Shown here piece after piece: positions 16,363 to 24,133 of a stretch of DNA of 36,239 nt. The translations under genes and the position numbers were made by a program. The stretch comes from Chitinophagales bacterium 65-1 (GTDB lineage: Bacteria; Bacteroidota; Bacteroidia; Chitinophagales; Chitinophagaceae). Position 1 is the stretch's first letter. Every line of letters starts with the position of its first letter. The notes beneath the pieces are model-generated. The model searched no databases. It saw only the letters and a list, made by a program, of their open reading frames with translations, and had not been told where the DNA came from. The stretch spans positions 1 to 36,239 of the forward strand of contig MWYX01000021.1 of the NCBI GenBank assembly GCA_002050465.1, given 5' to 3'.

Positions 16363-18489
16363 TCATGAAATTTTACTCCACATTGTTTTACCTTTTTGCC
16401 AATAAAGAAAGCTCTTTAAAGCTTTATTTTCCTGTGAATCCAGCGCCGGATCATTTTCAATTATTTTTTCAGCAATATCCCTTGCTTCCTGTAATAATTC
16501 TTTATCGCTAACAATATCAGCAAGTTTAAAGTCCAGTACCCCACTTTGTTTTGTACCTTCTATATCCCCCGGCCCACGCATTTCCAGATCCTTCTCCGCA
16601 ATTTTAAAACCGTCATTTGTTTCGCACATTATTTTTAAACGCTGTCTTGCCTCTGCGGATATTTTTGCGGAGGTTAATAATATGCAAAAGCTTTTTTCAA
16701 TTCCACGCCCTACCCTACCTCTTAACTGGTGCAGTTGCGGCAGCCCGAATTTTTCTGCGCTTTCTATCACCATTACAGAAGCGTTAGGCACATCCACTCC
16801 TACTTCAATAACTGTTGTTGAAACCATTATTTGCGTTTCACCTTTTACAAATCGCTGCATATTTGCTTCCTTTTGTGAAGCTTTCATTCTCCCATGTACC
16901 ATGCTTATCCAATATGCAGGCTCAGGAAAGAAGGCTTTTACTTCCTCATATCCTTTCATTAAATTTTCAAAATCCATCTTTGCTGATTCTTCTATTAGTG
17001 GATAAATTATATATGCCTGCCTGCCTTTTTGTATTTCATCTTTTATAAAATCCATTACCTGTGGTCTCTTATATTCATAACGATGAACTGTGGTAATTGG
17101 ATGCCTGCCCGGTGGCATTTCATCCATAATACTATAATCAAGATCACCATAAGCTGTAAGTGCAAGTGTGCGGGGGATTGGCGTTGCCGTCATTACTAAA
17201 ATATGTGGATGCACTTCATTTTTTTTCCAAAGCTTTGAGCGCTGTTCCACGCCGAATCTATGTTGCTCGTCTACAATTGCCAATCCTAAATTGTTAAACA
17301 GTACCGTATTTTCAATAAGGGCATGCGTGCCAATTAAAATATGTACTTCACCTTTTTCACACATTTCCAAAACTTCCTTTCTTGCCCGGGCAGAGGATGA
17401 GCCTGTGTGTAGCTTTACAGTAACAGGCATATCTTTTAATAATTTTGTTATGCTGTTATAATGCTGTTGAGATAAAATTTCTGTTGGCGCCATTAAACAA
17501 CTTTGAAAGCCATTATCAACCGCTATAAGCATGATCAATAACGCCACCATAGTTTTACCGCTACCCACATCACCCTGTAAGAGGCGGTTCATTTGCCTGC
17601 CGCTTCCCGTATCTTTTCTTATCTCTTTTAATACTCTCTTCTGTGCGTTCGTTAATTCGAATGGTAAATAACTTTTATAAAATGTGCTGAATAATTCTCC
17701 CACCTTATCAAATACAAGCCCTTTTGAAAATCGATGCCTTTCAAAACGCAGCATTCCTAACCTTAGTTGCGATATAAATAATTCTTCAAACTTTAGCCTG
17801 TCAACTGCAGCCCTGTATTCCTCAGAATTACCTGGAAAATGTATTTGTTTAAAGGCCTTATATCTTGTAATAAAATTATATTTATCAAGAATAGGTTGCG
17901 GAAAATTTTCCGGGATTTCTTTCTCATTTAATACAGTAAAAAGATTAAAGGTGAGCTTCCCGATCTGTCTTCCGCTTAAGCTTCTTGCTTTTAATTTTTC
18001 TGTGCTTGGATAAATTGGCTCTAAATAATTTTTAGTACCGGAGGTTACCGCAGTTACAATTTCCATTTCAGGGTGGGTAATCTGCGGCTGGTTCATAAAA
18101 AAACCTGCTCTCCCAAACACAAGATATTGAGATCCGATACTTAATGTCTTTTCTATCCAGCTTATTCCCTGGAACCAAACTAATTCTAACTCTCCGGTAT
18201 CGTCCTGTAAATAAGCAACCAGCCGCCTTCCTCTTTTTTCTCCGACAATATCAAATTGGGTAAGTTTTCCTTTTACCTGCACATATTCCGTTGTTTCAGA
18301 AATATTTGCAATTTTAGTTACCTGGGTTTTATCAATATGCCTGTAAGGGAAAAATTCTAAAAGATCTTTGAAAATAAAAATTCCAAGTTCCTTTTTTAAA
18401 AGATCGGCTCTTTGCGGGCCAACACCTTTTAAATATTCTATTGGGTTTAATAATATGGTGGCAATATTATTGATGTTTGCAATATACAA
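16363..18489 (-). CDS. recG: ATP-dependent DNA helicase RecG
   Basis: RecG remodels stalled replication forks and Holliday junctions. The 708-residue protein is full length: an N-terminal wedge domain beginning at YLKGVGPQRADLLKKELG, with an OB fold around 65-145 (YVQVKGKL, LELVWFQGI), Walker A GDVGSGKT at 306-313, GTHALIE, the DEQHRFGVEQR box with DEQH at 407-410, VMTATPIPRTLAL, and the C-terminal helicase motifs TTVIEVGVDVPNA and LHQLRGRVGRG, then the TRG-like tail. The ATG at 18489 is the only sensible start. It is divergent to the Nei-like gene, and the 72-base spacer holds a long inverted repeat. Confidence 0.97.
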   Translation of the reverse strand: MYIANINNIATILLNPIEYLKGVGPQRADLLKKELGIFIFKDLLEFFPYRHIDKTQVTKIANISETTEYVQVKGKLTQFDIVGEKRGRRLVAYLQDDTGELELVWFQGISWIEKTLSIGSQYLVFGRAGFFMNQPQITHPEMEIVTAVTSGTKNYLEPIYPSTEKLKARSLSGRQIGKLTFNLFTVLNEKEIPENFPQPILDKYNFITRYKAFKQIHFPGNSEEYRAAVDRLKFEELFISQLRLGMLRFERHRFSKGLVFDKVGELFSTFYKSYLPFELTNAQKRVLKEIRKDTGSGRQMNRLLQGDVGSGKTMVALLIMLIAVDNGFQSCLMAPTEILSQQHYNSITKLLKDMPVTVKLHTGSSSARARKEVLEMCEKGEVHILIGTHALIENTVLFNNLGLAIVDEQHRFGVEQRSKLWKKNEVHPHILVMTATPIPRTLALTAYGDLDYSIMDEMPPGRHPITTVHRYEYKRPQVMDFIKDEIQKGRQAYIIYPLIEESAKMDFENLMKGYEEVKAFFPEPAYWISMVHGRMKASQKEANMQRFVKGETQIMVSTTVIEVGVDVPNASVMVIESAEKFGLPQLHQLRGRVGRGIEKSFCILLTSAKISAEARQRLKIMCETNDGFKIAEKDLEMRGPGDIEGTKQSGVLDFKLADIVSDKELLQEARDIAEKIIENDPALDSQENKALKSFLYWQKGKTMWSKIS

Positions 18490-18495
18490 AGCCCC

Positions 18496-18529
18496 TTTAA
18501 ATCTTTTCGCCTGAATGCGAAGATTTAAA
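18496..18529. promoter_or_regulatory. Inverted repeat in the recG/nei-like divergent spacer
   Basis: TTTAAATCTT (18496-18505) and CGC (18508-18510) pair with GCG (18517-18519) and AAGATTTAAA (18520-18529), leaving a two-base bulge and a six-base loop. That gives 13 pairs in a 72-base spacer between two DNA-repair genes reading apart. It may be a shared operator or a hairpin in one leader; there is no T-run to make it a terminator. Confidence 0.5.
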
Positions 18530-18561
18530 TATCATGTAAAATTTTTTAAGTTTAAGAAAAC

Positions 18562-19293
18562 ATGGAAGGTCCTTCACTAATTATTTTAAAGGAAGAGGTA
18601 AAAGGCTTTTTAGGAAAAAAAATTATAGAAGTTTCAGGCAATACTAAAATTGAAAAAGAAAAATTTAAAAACAAAATAATAAAAGACTTTAAAAGCTGGG
18701 GGAAACACTTTCTTATTTGCTTTGATGGCTTTTTTATAAGAATTCATTTTTTAATGTTTGGAAGTTACCGTATAAATGAAAAAAAAGAGGATAGAATACC
18801 AAGACTTAGCCTGGTTTTTAAAAAAGGAGAAATAAATTTATATACCTGTTCGGTTAAAATCTTTGATGAAGAACCTGATCAAATGTATAATTGGGAGCAG
18901 GATGTGATGTCAAGCGTATGGAATCCAACAAAGGCATTAGCATTGCTAAAAAAAATGAAGGATAGAATGGTATGTGATGTCTTGCTTGATCAAAATATTT
19001 TTGCCGGGGTTGGTAATATTATTAAGAATGAAGTGTTGTACAGAATTAAAATTCATCCTGAAACATTGATTAGCGATTTAAAATCCAAACAACTAAAAAA
19101 TCTCGTAGAAGAAGCAAGGAATTACAGCTTTGATTTTTATGAATGGAAAAAGATTTACCAGCTTAGAAAACACTGGCTCATTTATAAAAAAAGAAAATGC
19201 AGAAGGTGCGAAATCCCTGTTGTTACAAAACACACAGGTAAAGGAAAAAGATATAGTTTCTATTGTGAAAATTGTCAGCAAAAACCAACATAA
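18562..19293 (+). CDS. Fpg/Nei-family DNA glycosylase-like protein lacking the N-terminal proline
   Basis: The family excises oxidised bases and nicks DNA. Over 243 residues the protein keeps the fold: N-terminal EGPS, the beta-hairpin lysine region SWGKHF (Lys48), RIHFLMFGSYR, the helix-two-turn-helix DQNIFAGVGNIIKNE (about 143-157), and a C-terminal zinc finger with Cys213, Cys216, Cys235 and Cys238 plus Arg230. The protein starts M-E-G-P, whereas Fpg/Nei enzymes start M-P-E-G-P, so the proline whose amine performs catalysis is absent. No upstream in-frame codons restore it. From memory, this MEGPS form recurs in Bacteroidota, so it is probably a real subfamily. It may use another nucleophile or only bind damage. 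First of three plus-strand genes, 18 bases before PAP2. Confidence 0.85.
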   Translation: MEGPSLIILKEEVKGFLGKKIIEVSGNTKIEKEKFKNKIIKDFKSWGKHFLICFDGFFIRIHFLMFGSYRINEKKEDRIPRLSLVFKKGEINLYTCSVKIFDEEPDQMYNWEQDVMSSVWNPTKALALLKKMKDRMVCDVLLDQNIFAGVGNIIKNEVLYRIKIHPETLISDLKSKQLKNLVEEARNYSFDFYEWKKIYQLRKHWLIYKKRKCRRCEIPVVTKHTGKGKRYSFYCENCQQKPT

Positions 19294-19311
19294 CTTTTAC
19301 TATTTTTATTT

Positions 19312-20076
19312 ATGCTTCGATATGTAAGACGTGGTGTTAAACGTGGTGTTAAACGCGGTGTAAAAAGAATATATGCCCTGATCGCACTTTTATCAATAGA
19401 AATAATTGTGTTAGTTGGGGTATTTGGCGGGGCCTTACTTGCATTTATTGGTATTGCTAAAATGGTATTTAAAGAAAAGAAAGAGAACTTTGATCAACAT
19501 GCTTTTACTTTTCTTGCTAACCAGGTAAATGAAATAAATACTAATGTGATGCAGGCATTTTCTTTTTTAGGAACACATATCTTTCTTATACCTGCTATTT
19601 TAAGTTTGGTTGCTTATTTTTTATTTATAAAAAAACACCGGTGGTATTCTATTAAGGTACCTGTTGTAGCTATCAGCAGTGTATTGCTCATGTTTCTTTT
19701 AAAACTAATTTTTCAACGGGACCGCCCTTTAACTCCTTTATTGAAAGCAGCACAAGGATATAGTTTTCCAAGCGGTCACGCATTAATGAGTATAACATTT
19801 TACGGGTTGATGATATTTTTAGTGTGGCAAAATATTAAGAATATTTGGGTAAGATGGATACTTACGATATTACTTACTATGCTTATTATTTTTATAGGAA
19901 TAAGCCGGGTATATTTAAGAGTTCATTATTTCAGTGATGTACTGGCGGGATTTTGTGTGGGACTTATGTGGCTTTTATTATCCCTTTGGATATTGAACAA
20001 AATAGAAATTTTCAGCCGCAAAAAAGTTGATCCTGTTGTAGTTGAACCGACAAAGATATCAGGTACCGACTCTTAA
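19312..20076 (+). CDS. PAP2-family membrane phosphatase with polybasic N-terminus
   Basis: An integral inner-membrane phosphatase, probably for a lipid phosphate or undecaprenyl pyrophosphate. The 254 residues contain the complete acid-phosphatase signature: KLIFQRDRP (131-139), SFPSGH (151-156) and SRVYLRVHYFSD (198-209), with about six hydrophobic segments. The cytosolic N-terminus is unusual: residues 7-18 are three tandem copies of RGVK encoded by a 12-bp DNA repeat, giving a run of eight basic residues before the first helix. It lies between the Nei-like gene (18 bases) and the cyclase gene (26 bases) and is very likely cotranscribed. The substrate is not determined by the sequence. Confidence 0.92.
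   Translation: MLRYVRRGVKRGVKRGVKRIYALIALLSIEIIVLVGVFGGALLAFIGIAKMVFKEKKENFDQHAFTFLANQVNEINTNVMQAFSFLGTHIFLIPAILSLVAYFLFIKKHRWYSIKVPVVAISSVLLMFLLKLIFQRDRPLTPLLKAAQGYSFPSGHALMSITFYGLMIFLVWQNIKNIWVRWILTILLTMLIIFIGISRVYLRVHYFSDVLAGFCVGLMWLLLSLWILNKIEIFSRKKVDPVVVEPTKISGTDS
19330..19365 (+). repeat. Three 12-bp tandem repeats at the start of the PAP2 gene
   Basis: CGTGGTGTTAAA occurs at 19330-19341 and 19342-19353, then CGCGGTGTAAAA at 19354-19365 (two changes). Each unit encodes RGVK. The first two copies are identical, which points to recent slippage or a unit still able to change in number without breaking the frame. Confidence 0.85.
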
Positions 20077-20102
20077 TAGTAAAATACCTAACGTAAAACT
20101 GC

Positions 20103-21401
20103 ATGGAGAATATAACTTCTTTTACCAAACTTTTTGAGCTGGAAACGCTCCGCAGTGAAAAACTAAGAGCTGCAATTTTAGCATGGTATGCATTATTTAC
20201 CGCGATATATATTTCGATAATAAGCTACTTAATTAAAAATGATATCAGCATTAAAGAGACAACGGTTCCCTTACCTCATAATCTCTTCTTACTTTTGTCA
20301 GCATTATTTGTTTACGAAGTTATTGCCAACAGGTTACTTGATTTCAGGATAAAGAAATACGGAAGATCAATTCATCCCAACTTCAAATATGTAAATGCAT
20401 TTATTGAGCTGGCAATTATTACTGTAATGCTTTACATATATAACAGTTACTTCCATCATAACTCAGTATTATCTGATGTAGTGCTGATAAGCCTTTATTA
20501 TCTTATTGTTTTTTTATCATCTTTCTATCTCGATCGTTTTATCAGCCTGGTCACCGGCATTTTTGCAGCGTGTAGCTACACGTTTCTTCATGTAATAAAT
20601 AAAGAACCTGTTACTGATACAGATGTTTTGGAAGAAATATTGTATCATAAATATTTTAGTTACGCCACAGGAATTTTACTTTTTTTATGTGGAATAGCTG
20701 CCGGATTCATGGCCAACCAGCTTTATAAACATATTCAGCGAACAGCAGAATTAGTAGAAGAGGAAAAGAAATTATTTGATTTGTTCAGCAGGCAAATATC
20801 AAAAGAAGTAGCACAGGAGCTTTTAGATAAGGAGGGCAAAGTGCCCACTGAAAGAAGATTTGTGAGTGTAATGTTCATTGATATCAGGGATTTTACTGTT
20901 TATGCTGAAAAGCAGGCGGCCGAAACAATTGTTGAATTCCAGAATATTTTCTTTGCTGTAATTACAGAAGTTATACATAAGTATAAAGGTATCGTAAACC
21001 AGTTTTTAGGAGATGGATGCATGATAACCTTTGGCGCACCTGTTAAAGTGGATAACCCTGCGGCCAATGCTGTAAAAGCAGCACTCGAAATAAATAATAT
21101 CATAGAAGATAAAATAGCTAATAAAGAAATACATCCGTTAACCACTGGTATGGGTATCCACTGCGGACAGGCAGTTATAGGAAATATCGGGACATCTGTA
21201 AAAAGTGAGTATTCAATAACAGGTGGTGTTGTAATTCTTGCATCAAGAATAGAATCTGAAAATAAAACTTACAACTCAAAAATTTTAATCTCAAAAGAGG
21301 CACTGGAAAGCGCATCTTTAAAGGATATAAGTGCTGATTTTATGGGAGCTGCCCGGTTAAAGGGTTGGAGCCGCCCGGTTGAGTTATATAAATTAGCATA
21401 A
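20103..21401 (+). CDS. Membrane class III nucleotidyl cyclase with atypical active site
   Basis: A 432-residue protein with six hydrophobic segments (about 23-43, 60-78, 98-116, 122-141, 146-164, 184-205), a short linker helix and a class III cyclase domain (about 250-400). The metal-binding aspartates are present (Asp260 in FIDIRDF, Asp304 in FLGDG) and so is the transition-state arginine (Arg382 in LASR). Against canonical adenylyl cyclases, the adenine-reading Lys is Gln300, its partner Asp/Thr is Ser371, and the transition-state Asn is Ile378 in SITGGVVILASR. It may use an unusual nucleotide, be weak, or act only as a binding sensor. The layout recalls other membrane-anchored bacterial cyclases. 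Last of three closely spaced genes with the Nei-like protein and PAP2. Confidence 0.85.
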   Translation: MENITSFTKLFELETLRSEKLRAAILAWYALFTAIYISIISYLIKNDISIKETTVPLPHNLFLLLSALFVYEVIANRLLDFRIKKYGRSIHPNFKYVNAFIELAIITVMLYIYNSYFHHNSVLSDVVLISLYYLIVFLSSFYLDRFISLVTGIFAACSYTFLHVINKEPVTDTDVLEEILYHKYFSYATGILLFLCGIAAGFMANQLYKHIQRTAELVEEEKKLFDLFSRQISKEVAQELLDKEGKVPTERRFVSVMFIDIRDFTVYAEKQAAETIVEFQNIFFAVITEVIHKYKGIVNQFLGDGCMITFGAPVKVDNPAANAVKAALEINNIIEDKIANKEIHPLTTGMGIHCGQAVIGNIGTSVKSEYSITGGVVILASRIESENKTYNSKILISKEALESASLKDISADFMGAARLKGWSRPVELYKLA

Positions 21402-21487
21402 AAAAATTGATGCTCAGTTATAATTTCCAATCTTCGTGCAGTGATTTAGACACAATAAGAAAATATTATGAAAAATAAATTATTGCT

Positions 21488-21510
21488 AGTGTATCAGCAA
21501 ACACTTTTTT
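21488..21510 (+). terminator. Weak hairpin and T-run after the cyclase gene
   Basis: AGTGT (21488-21492) pairs with ACACT (21501-21505) around an eight-base loop, and T's run to 21510. It lies in the 132-base spacer between two convergent genes, where a terminator is expected, but the five-pair stem is weak. Confidence 0.35.
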
Positions 21511-21533
21511 AAAAACAATTTTTATAGGATGGG

Positions 21534-22085
21534 CTACTCCAAAATTCTTATCACTTTCACAAAATGAGTTTTGTAATAACCTGTAACATTACTTAGAATA
21601 ACACCCACATTTTTCCCAGAGGCAGAGTGAATAAATTGTGGGGTATTGCCGCTTGAAGTGATAATCCCCATATGACCCACAATGCCGGTAGAATTATCTG
21701 AACCTGTAAATAGAATAATATCTCCCGGCTTTGCATTTTTGATTTCTGTTTCTTTTCCTTCATCAGTAAAATCTACAGAAGAACGTGGTGATTTTACATT
21801 AAAATGGCTGAATACATAGCTTATAAATCCTGAACAGTCCAACCCGTTTTCGGGTAGGGCAGAACGATATTTATATGGCGTGCCCAATAATGTTTTTGCA
21901 AAAGAAACAAATTTGTTGCGGTCTATTTTTACAGGCTTAGTGAAAGTTTTTGCTTTAGTACCAGAAATTCCAGTAGCAGTTCTAACAGGTTTTTCCGGCT
22001 CCCTACTTGAGGTTTTTCTTATGGTGCTGCATGATGTAATAAATAGGAAAAAAAATAAAAATAGGATGACCGATCTGAAAACCAT
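21534..22085 (-). CDS. NlpC/P60 cell-wall peptidase lipoprotein
   Basis: A 183-residue lipoprotein: hydrophobic signal (about 5-18) ending in a lipobox with Cys19 (ITSC). A basic, Ser/Thr-rich linker is followed by an NlpC/P60 domain (about 55-183). The catalytic cysteine is Cys84 in LDCSGF, the histidine is probably His138 in GHMGI, and the third polar residue His153 in FIHSASG. Enzymes of this family hydrolyse D-glutamyl-meso-diaminopimelate bonds in peptidoglycan, so it probably works in the periplasm at the outer membrane. It is convergent with the cyclase gene. Its promoter region (22086-22214) holds only a weak -7 candidate, TATCTTGG on the minus strand at 22116-22123. Confidence 0.93.
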   Translation of the reverse strand: MVFRSVILFLFFFLFITSCSTIRKTSSREPEKPVRTATGISGTKAKTFTKPVKIDRNKFVSFAKTLLGTPYKYRSALPENGLDCSGFISYVFSHFNVKSPRSSVDFTDEGKETEIKNAKPGDIILFTGSDNSTGIVGHMGIITSSGNTPQFIHSASGKNVGVILSNVTGYYKTHFVKVIRILE

Positions 22086-22214
22086 ATGTGTTGCGTTGAG
22101 TGAAAGTGTACTTAGCCAAGATAGTATATTTTTGTTTTCAACTTATTTTGCCTTTTTGTAAATATTTATTAAATCATTTGATTGTCTCACAGCCAACCCG
22201 TTGGATATGTGCAG

Positions 22215-22261
22215 AAAAAACTGTTGATGCATATCAAAAGAAAGTTTTGATCATCATCAAC
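22215..22261 (-). terminator. Long imperfect hairpin and T6 run downstream of the sugar symporter gene
   Basis: Positions 22223-22239 and 22245-22261 form 17-base arms with 14 pairs (outer GTTGATG/CATCAAC, inner ATCAAAA/TTTTGAT) around a five-base loop. Read on the minus strand, the hairpin is followed after two bases by six T's (22220-22215). This fits a Rho-independent terminator for the transcript ending with the symporter, about 125 bases past its stop, and it insulates the NlpC/P60 gene. An operator role is the alternative. Confidence 0.6.
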
Positions 22262-22326
22262 TACCAGTATTCAATGCAATTATTTTATTTGCTGTAGTTT
22301 TTTGTTTGGGTAAAGTAAAAGTAAGG

Positions 22327-22358
22327 GCGGAAGATTTCCGCAGAGGAAATGAATCTTC
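22327..22358. other. Overlapping alternative hairpins just past the symporter stop
   Basis: GCGGAA (22327-22332) and TTCCGC (22336-22341) form a tight palindrome. Alternatively GAAGATT (22330-22336) pairs with AATCTTC (22352-22358), with TCC/GGA pairing inside. The two foldings exclude each other. They lie 26-57 bases past the symporter stop, with no T-run. They may stabilise the 3' end of the transcript; function is unknown. Confidence 0.3.
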
Positions 22359-22383
22359 ACAGCTGATATTTATTGCATAACTT

Positions 22384-24078
22384 TTACCAAAAACGAATAT
22401 ATAATGCCAGCAAAATTCCCAATATCACAATTATCGCAGCAAGTATTCCCGGGGATACTCTAAACATGGATGTATCTACTTCTAAAGCATTTATTTCTTT
22501 ACTGCCTTTTTTATCCAAAAGGCTTATGATCACCATTAATAAAACAGTAAAAAAGAAAACCCAACCCATACTGATCAAGAAAGGAATCTCGTAAACTCCC
22601 TGCGCATTCATAAATGCTGTGTATAGAGGTGTTTCGGGAAACCAGCCGGGTAAGAACTTATCAAATAATACCATTAATATTACTCCTCCGATAATACCTG
22701 CAATTGCGGCTTTGGCAGTAGTTCGCTTCCAGAAAAAGCCAAGTAAAAAAACAGCAAAAATAGCGGGTGAAATATAGCCTGTATATTTTTGAATAAATAC
22801 AAATCCGCCTTCGCTTCCAATTCCTAATGAATCTTTCCAGTTAACTATAATAGCAAGTATCAACGAGATAACAACTGTCAGTCGCCCGATCAAGACCAAC
22901 TTATTGTCTGCTGCATCTTTCTTTACATACTTCTTATAAATATCCAGTGTGTAAATGGTTGAAATACTATTGGCTTTTCCTGCAAGTGATGCAACAATTG
23001 CAGCCGTTAAAGCTGCCATTGATAATCCTTTTAATCCTGTAGGTAAAAATCCTAAAATAGCTGAATAGGCATTATCGCTGCGAAACTCTCCATTAGTGAG
23101 CATTTCGGCTTGTAACCCGCCATTTTTGTATAGCACATAGGCAGCAATACCAGGCAACACTACAATTAAAGGCATCATCAATTTTAAAAATGCTGCGAAT
23201 AAAATTCCTGCCCTGGCAGTAGGAAGATCAGCACCCAATGCCCTCTGGGTTATATATTGATTACAACCCCAGTAATTTAAATTAGCGATCCACATACCTG
23301 CAACCAGCATACTGATTCCCGGTAAATCTAAATAGTTTGAAACCTGCTCTTTAGGTGCTGTACCTGCAGGCTTATCAAAGATCATTTTAAAATGCTCAGG
23401 GGCTTTTTCAAGCAATGCATTAAAACCTGCCAGCACATTTTTACCATAGCCTAAATTTTCTGACACAAGAAGTAATGCAATGTAACTTGTTACTAACCCA
23501 CCTATGATCAACACTAAAACCTGTATCACATCTGTATAACCAATTACCTTCATACCACCCAATGTAATCAGCAATGCAAAAAAACCAAGAGCAATCATAA
23601 TCGTATGAAAATTATCGCCGCCTGCAAGATTATTTATAGCCAGCGTACCTAAATACAATATTGAAGTTAGATTAACGGTTACATACAGGAACAACCAGAA
23701 AATAGCCATTACCAACGCCACCGTTTCATTATACCTTGTTTTTAAAAATTGCGGCATTGTAAAGATGCGGTTCTTTAAATAGATTGGCATGAAAAATACC
23801 GCTACAATAATAAGTGAAGCTGCTGCAAGCCACTCATAGGCGGCTATAGCCAGACCTAATTTAAATCCGCCGCCAGACATGCCAATAAACTGTTCTGCTG
23901 AAATATTAGAAGCAATTAAAGAAGCGCCGATTGCCCACCATGTTAATGAACCTTCTGCCAGGAAGAAGTCAGTGGATGTTTCTTTAACTTTTTTCTTGCG
24001 CCTGTAAATCCATATGCCATAGGATGCAACAATAATAAAATAACATACGAAGACAATGATATCAGCTGTTTTAAGCAT
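22384..24078 (-). CDS. SGLT-type sodium/sugar cotransporter
   Basis: A 564-residue SSS-family inner-membrane protein with about 14 hydrophobic segments, most like sodium/glucose or sodium/galactose symporters. Visible family marks are DFFLAEGSLTWWAIGASLIASNISAEQFIGMSG near TM1-TM2, ILYLGTLAINNLAGG, the TDVIQVLVLIIGG helix, NLNYWGCNQYITQRALGA, and LMVAGMW-like and AALTAAIVASLAGKANSISTIYTLDIYKK late in the protein. It should bring a monosaccharide freed in the periplasm into the cytoplasm. It starts 55 bases after a lipoprotein mutarotase gene, which would supply the anomer it uses. The pair lies downstream of a GH43 gene and the glycerol genes on the same strand, and a hairpin with a T-run follows. 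Confidence 0.92.
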   Translation of the reverse strand: MLKTADIIVFVCYFIIVASYGIWIYRRKKKVKETSTDFFLAEGSLTWWAIGASLIASNISAEQFIGMSGGGFKLGLAIAAYEWLAAASLIIVAVFFMPIYLKNRIFTMPQFLKTRYNETVALVMAIFWLFLYVTVNLTSILYLGTLAINNLAGGDNFHTIMIALGFFALLITLGGMKVIGYTDVIQVLVLIIGGLVTSYIALLLVSENLGYGKNVLAGFNALLEKAPEHFKMIFDKPAGTAPKEQVSNYLDLPGISMLVAGMWIANLNYWGCNQYITQRALGADLPTARAGILFAAFLKLMMPLIVVLPGIAAYVLYKNGGLQAEMLTNGEFRSDNAYSAILGFLPTGLKGLSMAALTAAIVASLAGKANSISTIYTLDIYKKYVKKDAADNKLVLIGRLTVVISLILAIIVNWKDSLGIGSEGGFVFIQKYTGYISPAIFAVFLLGFFWKRTTAKAAIAGIIGGVILMVLFDKFLPGWFPETPLYTAFMNAQGVYEIPFLISMGWVFFFTVLLMVIISLLDKKGSKEINALEVDTSMFRVSPGILAAIIVILGILLALYIRFW

Positions 24079-24133
24079 AAAATAGTTTGAAGCGGTTACA
24101 GTTAATTTTAGTTTACATTCCTGACCTTATAAA

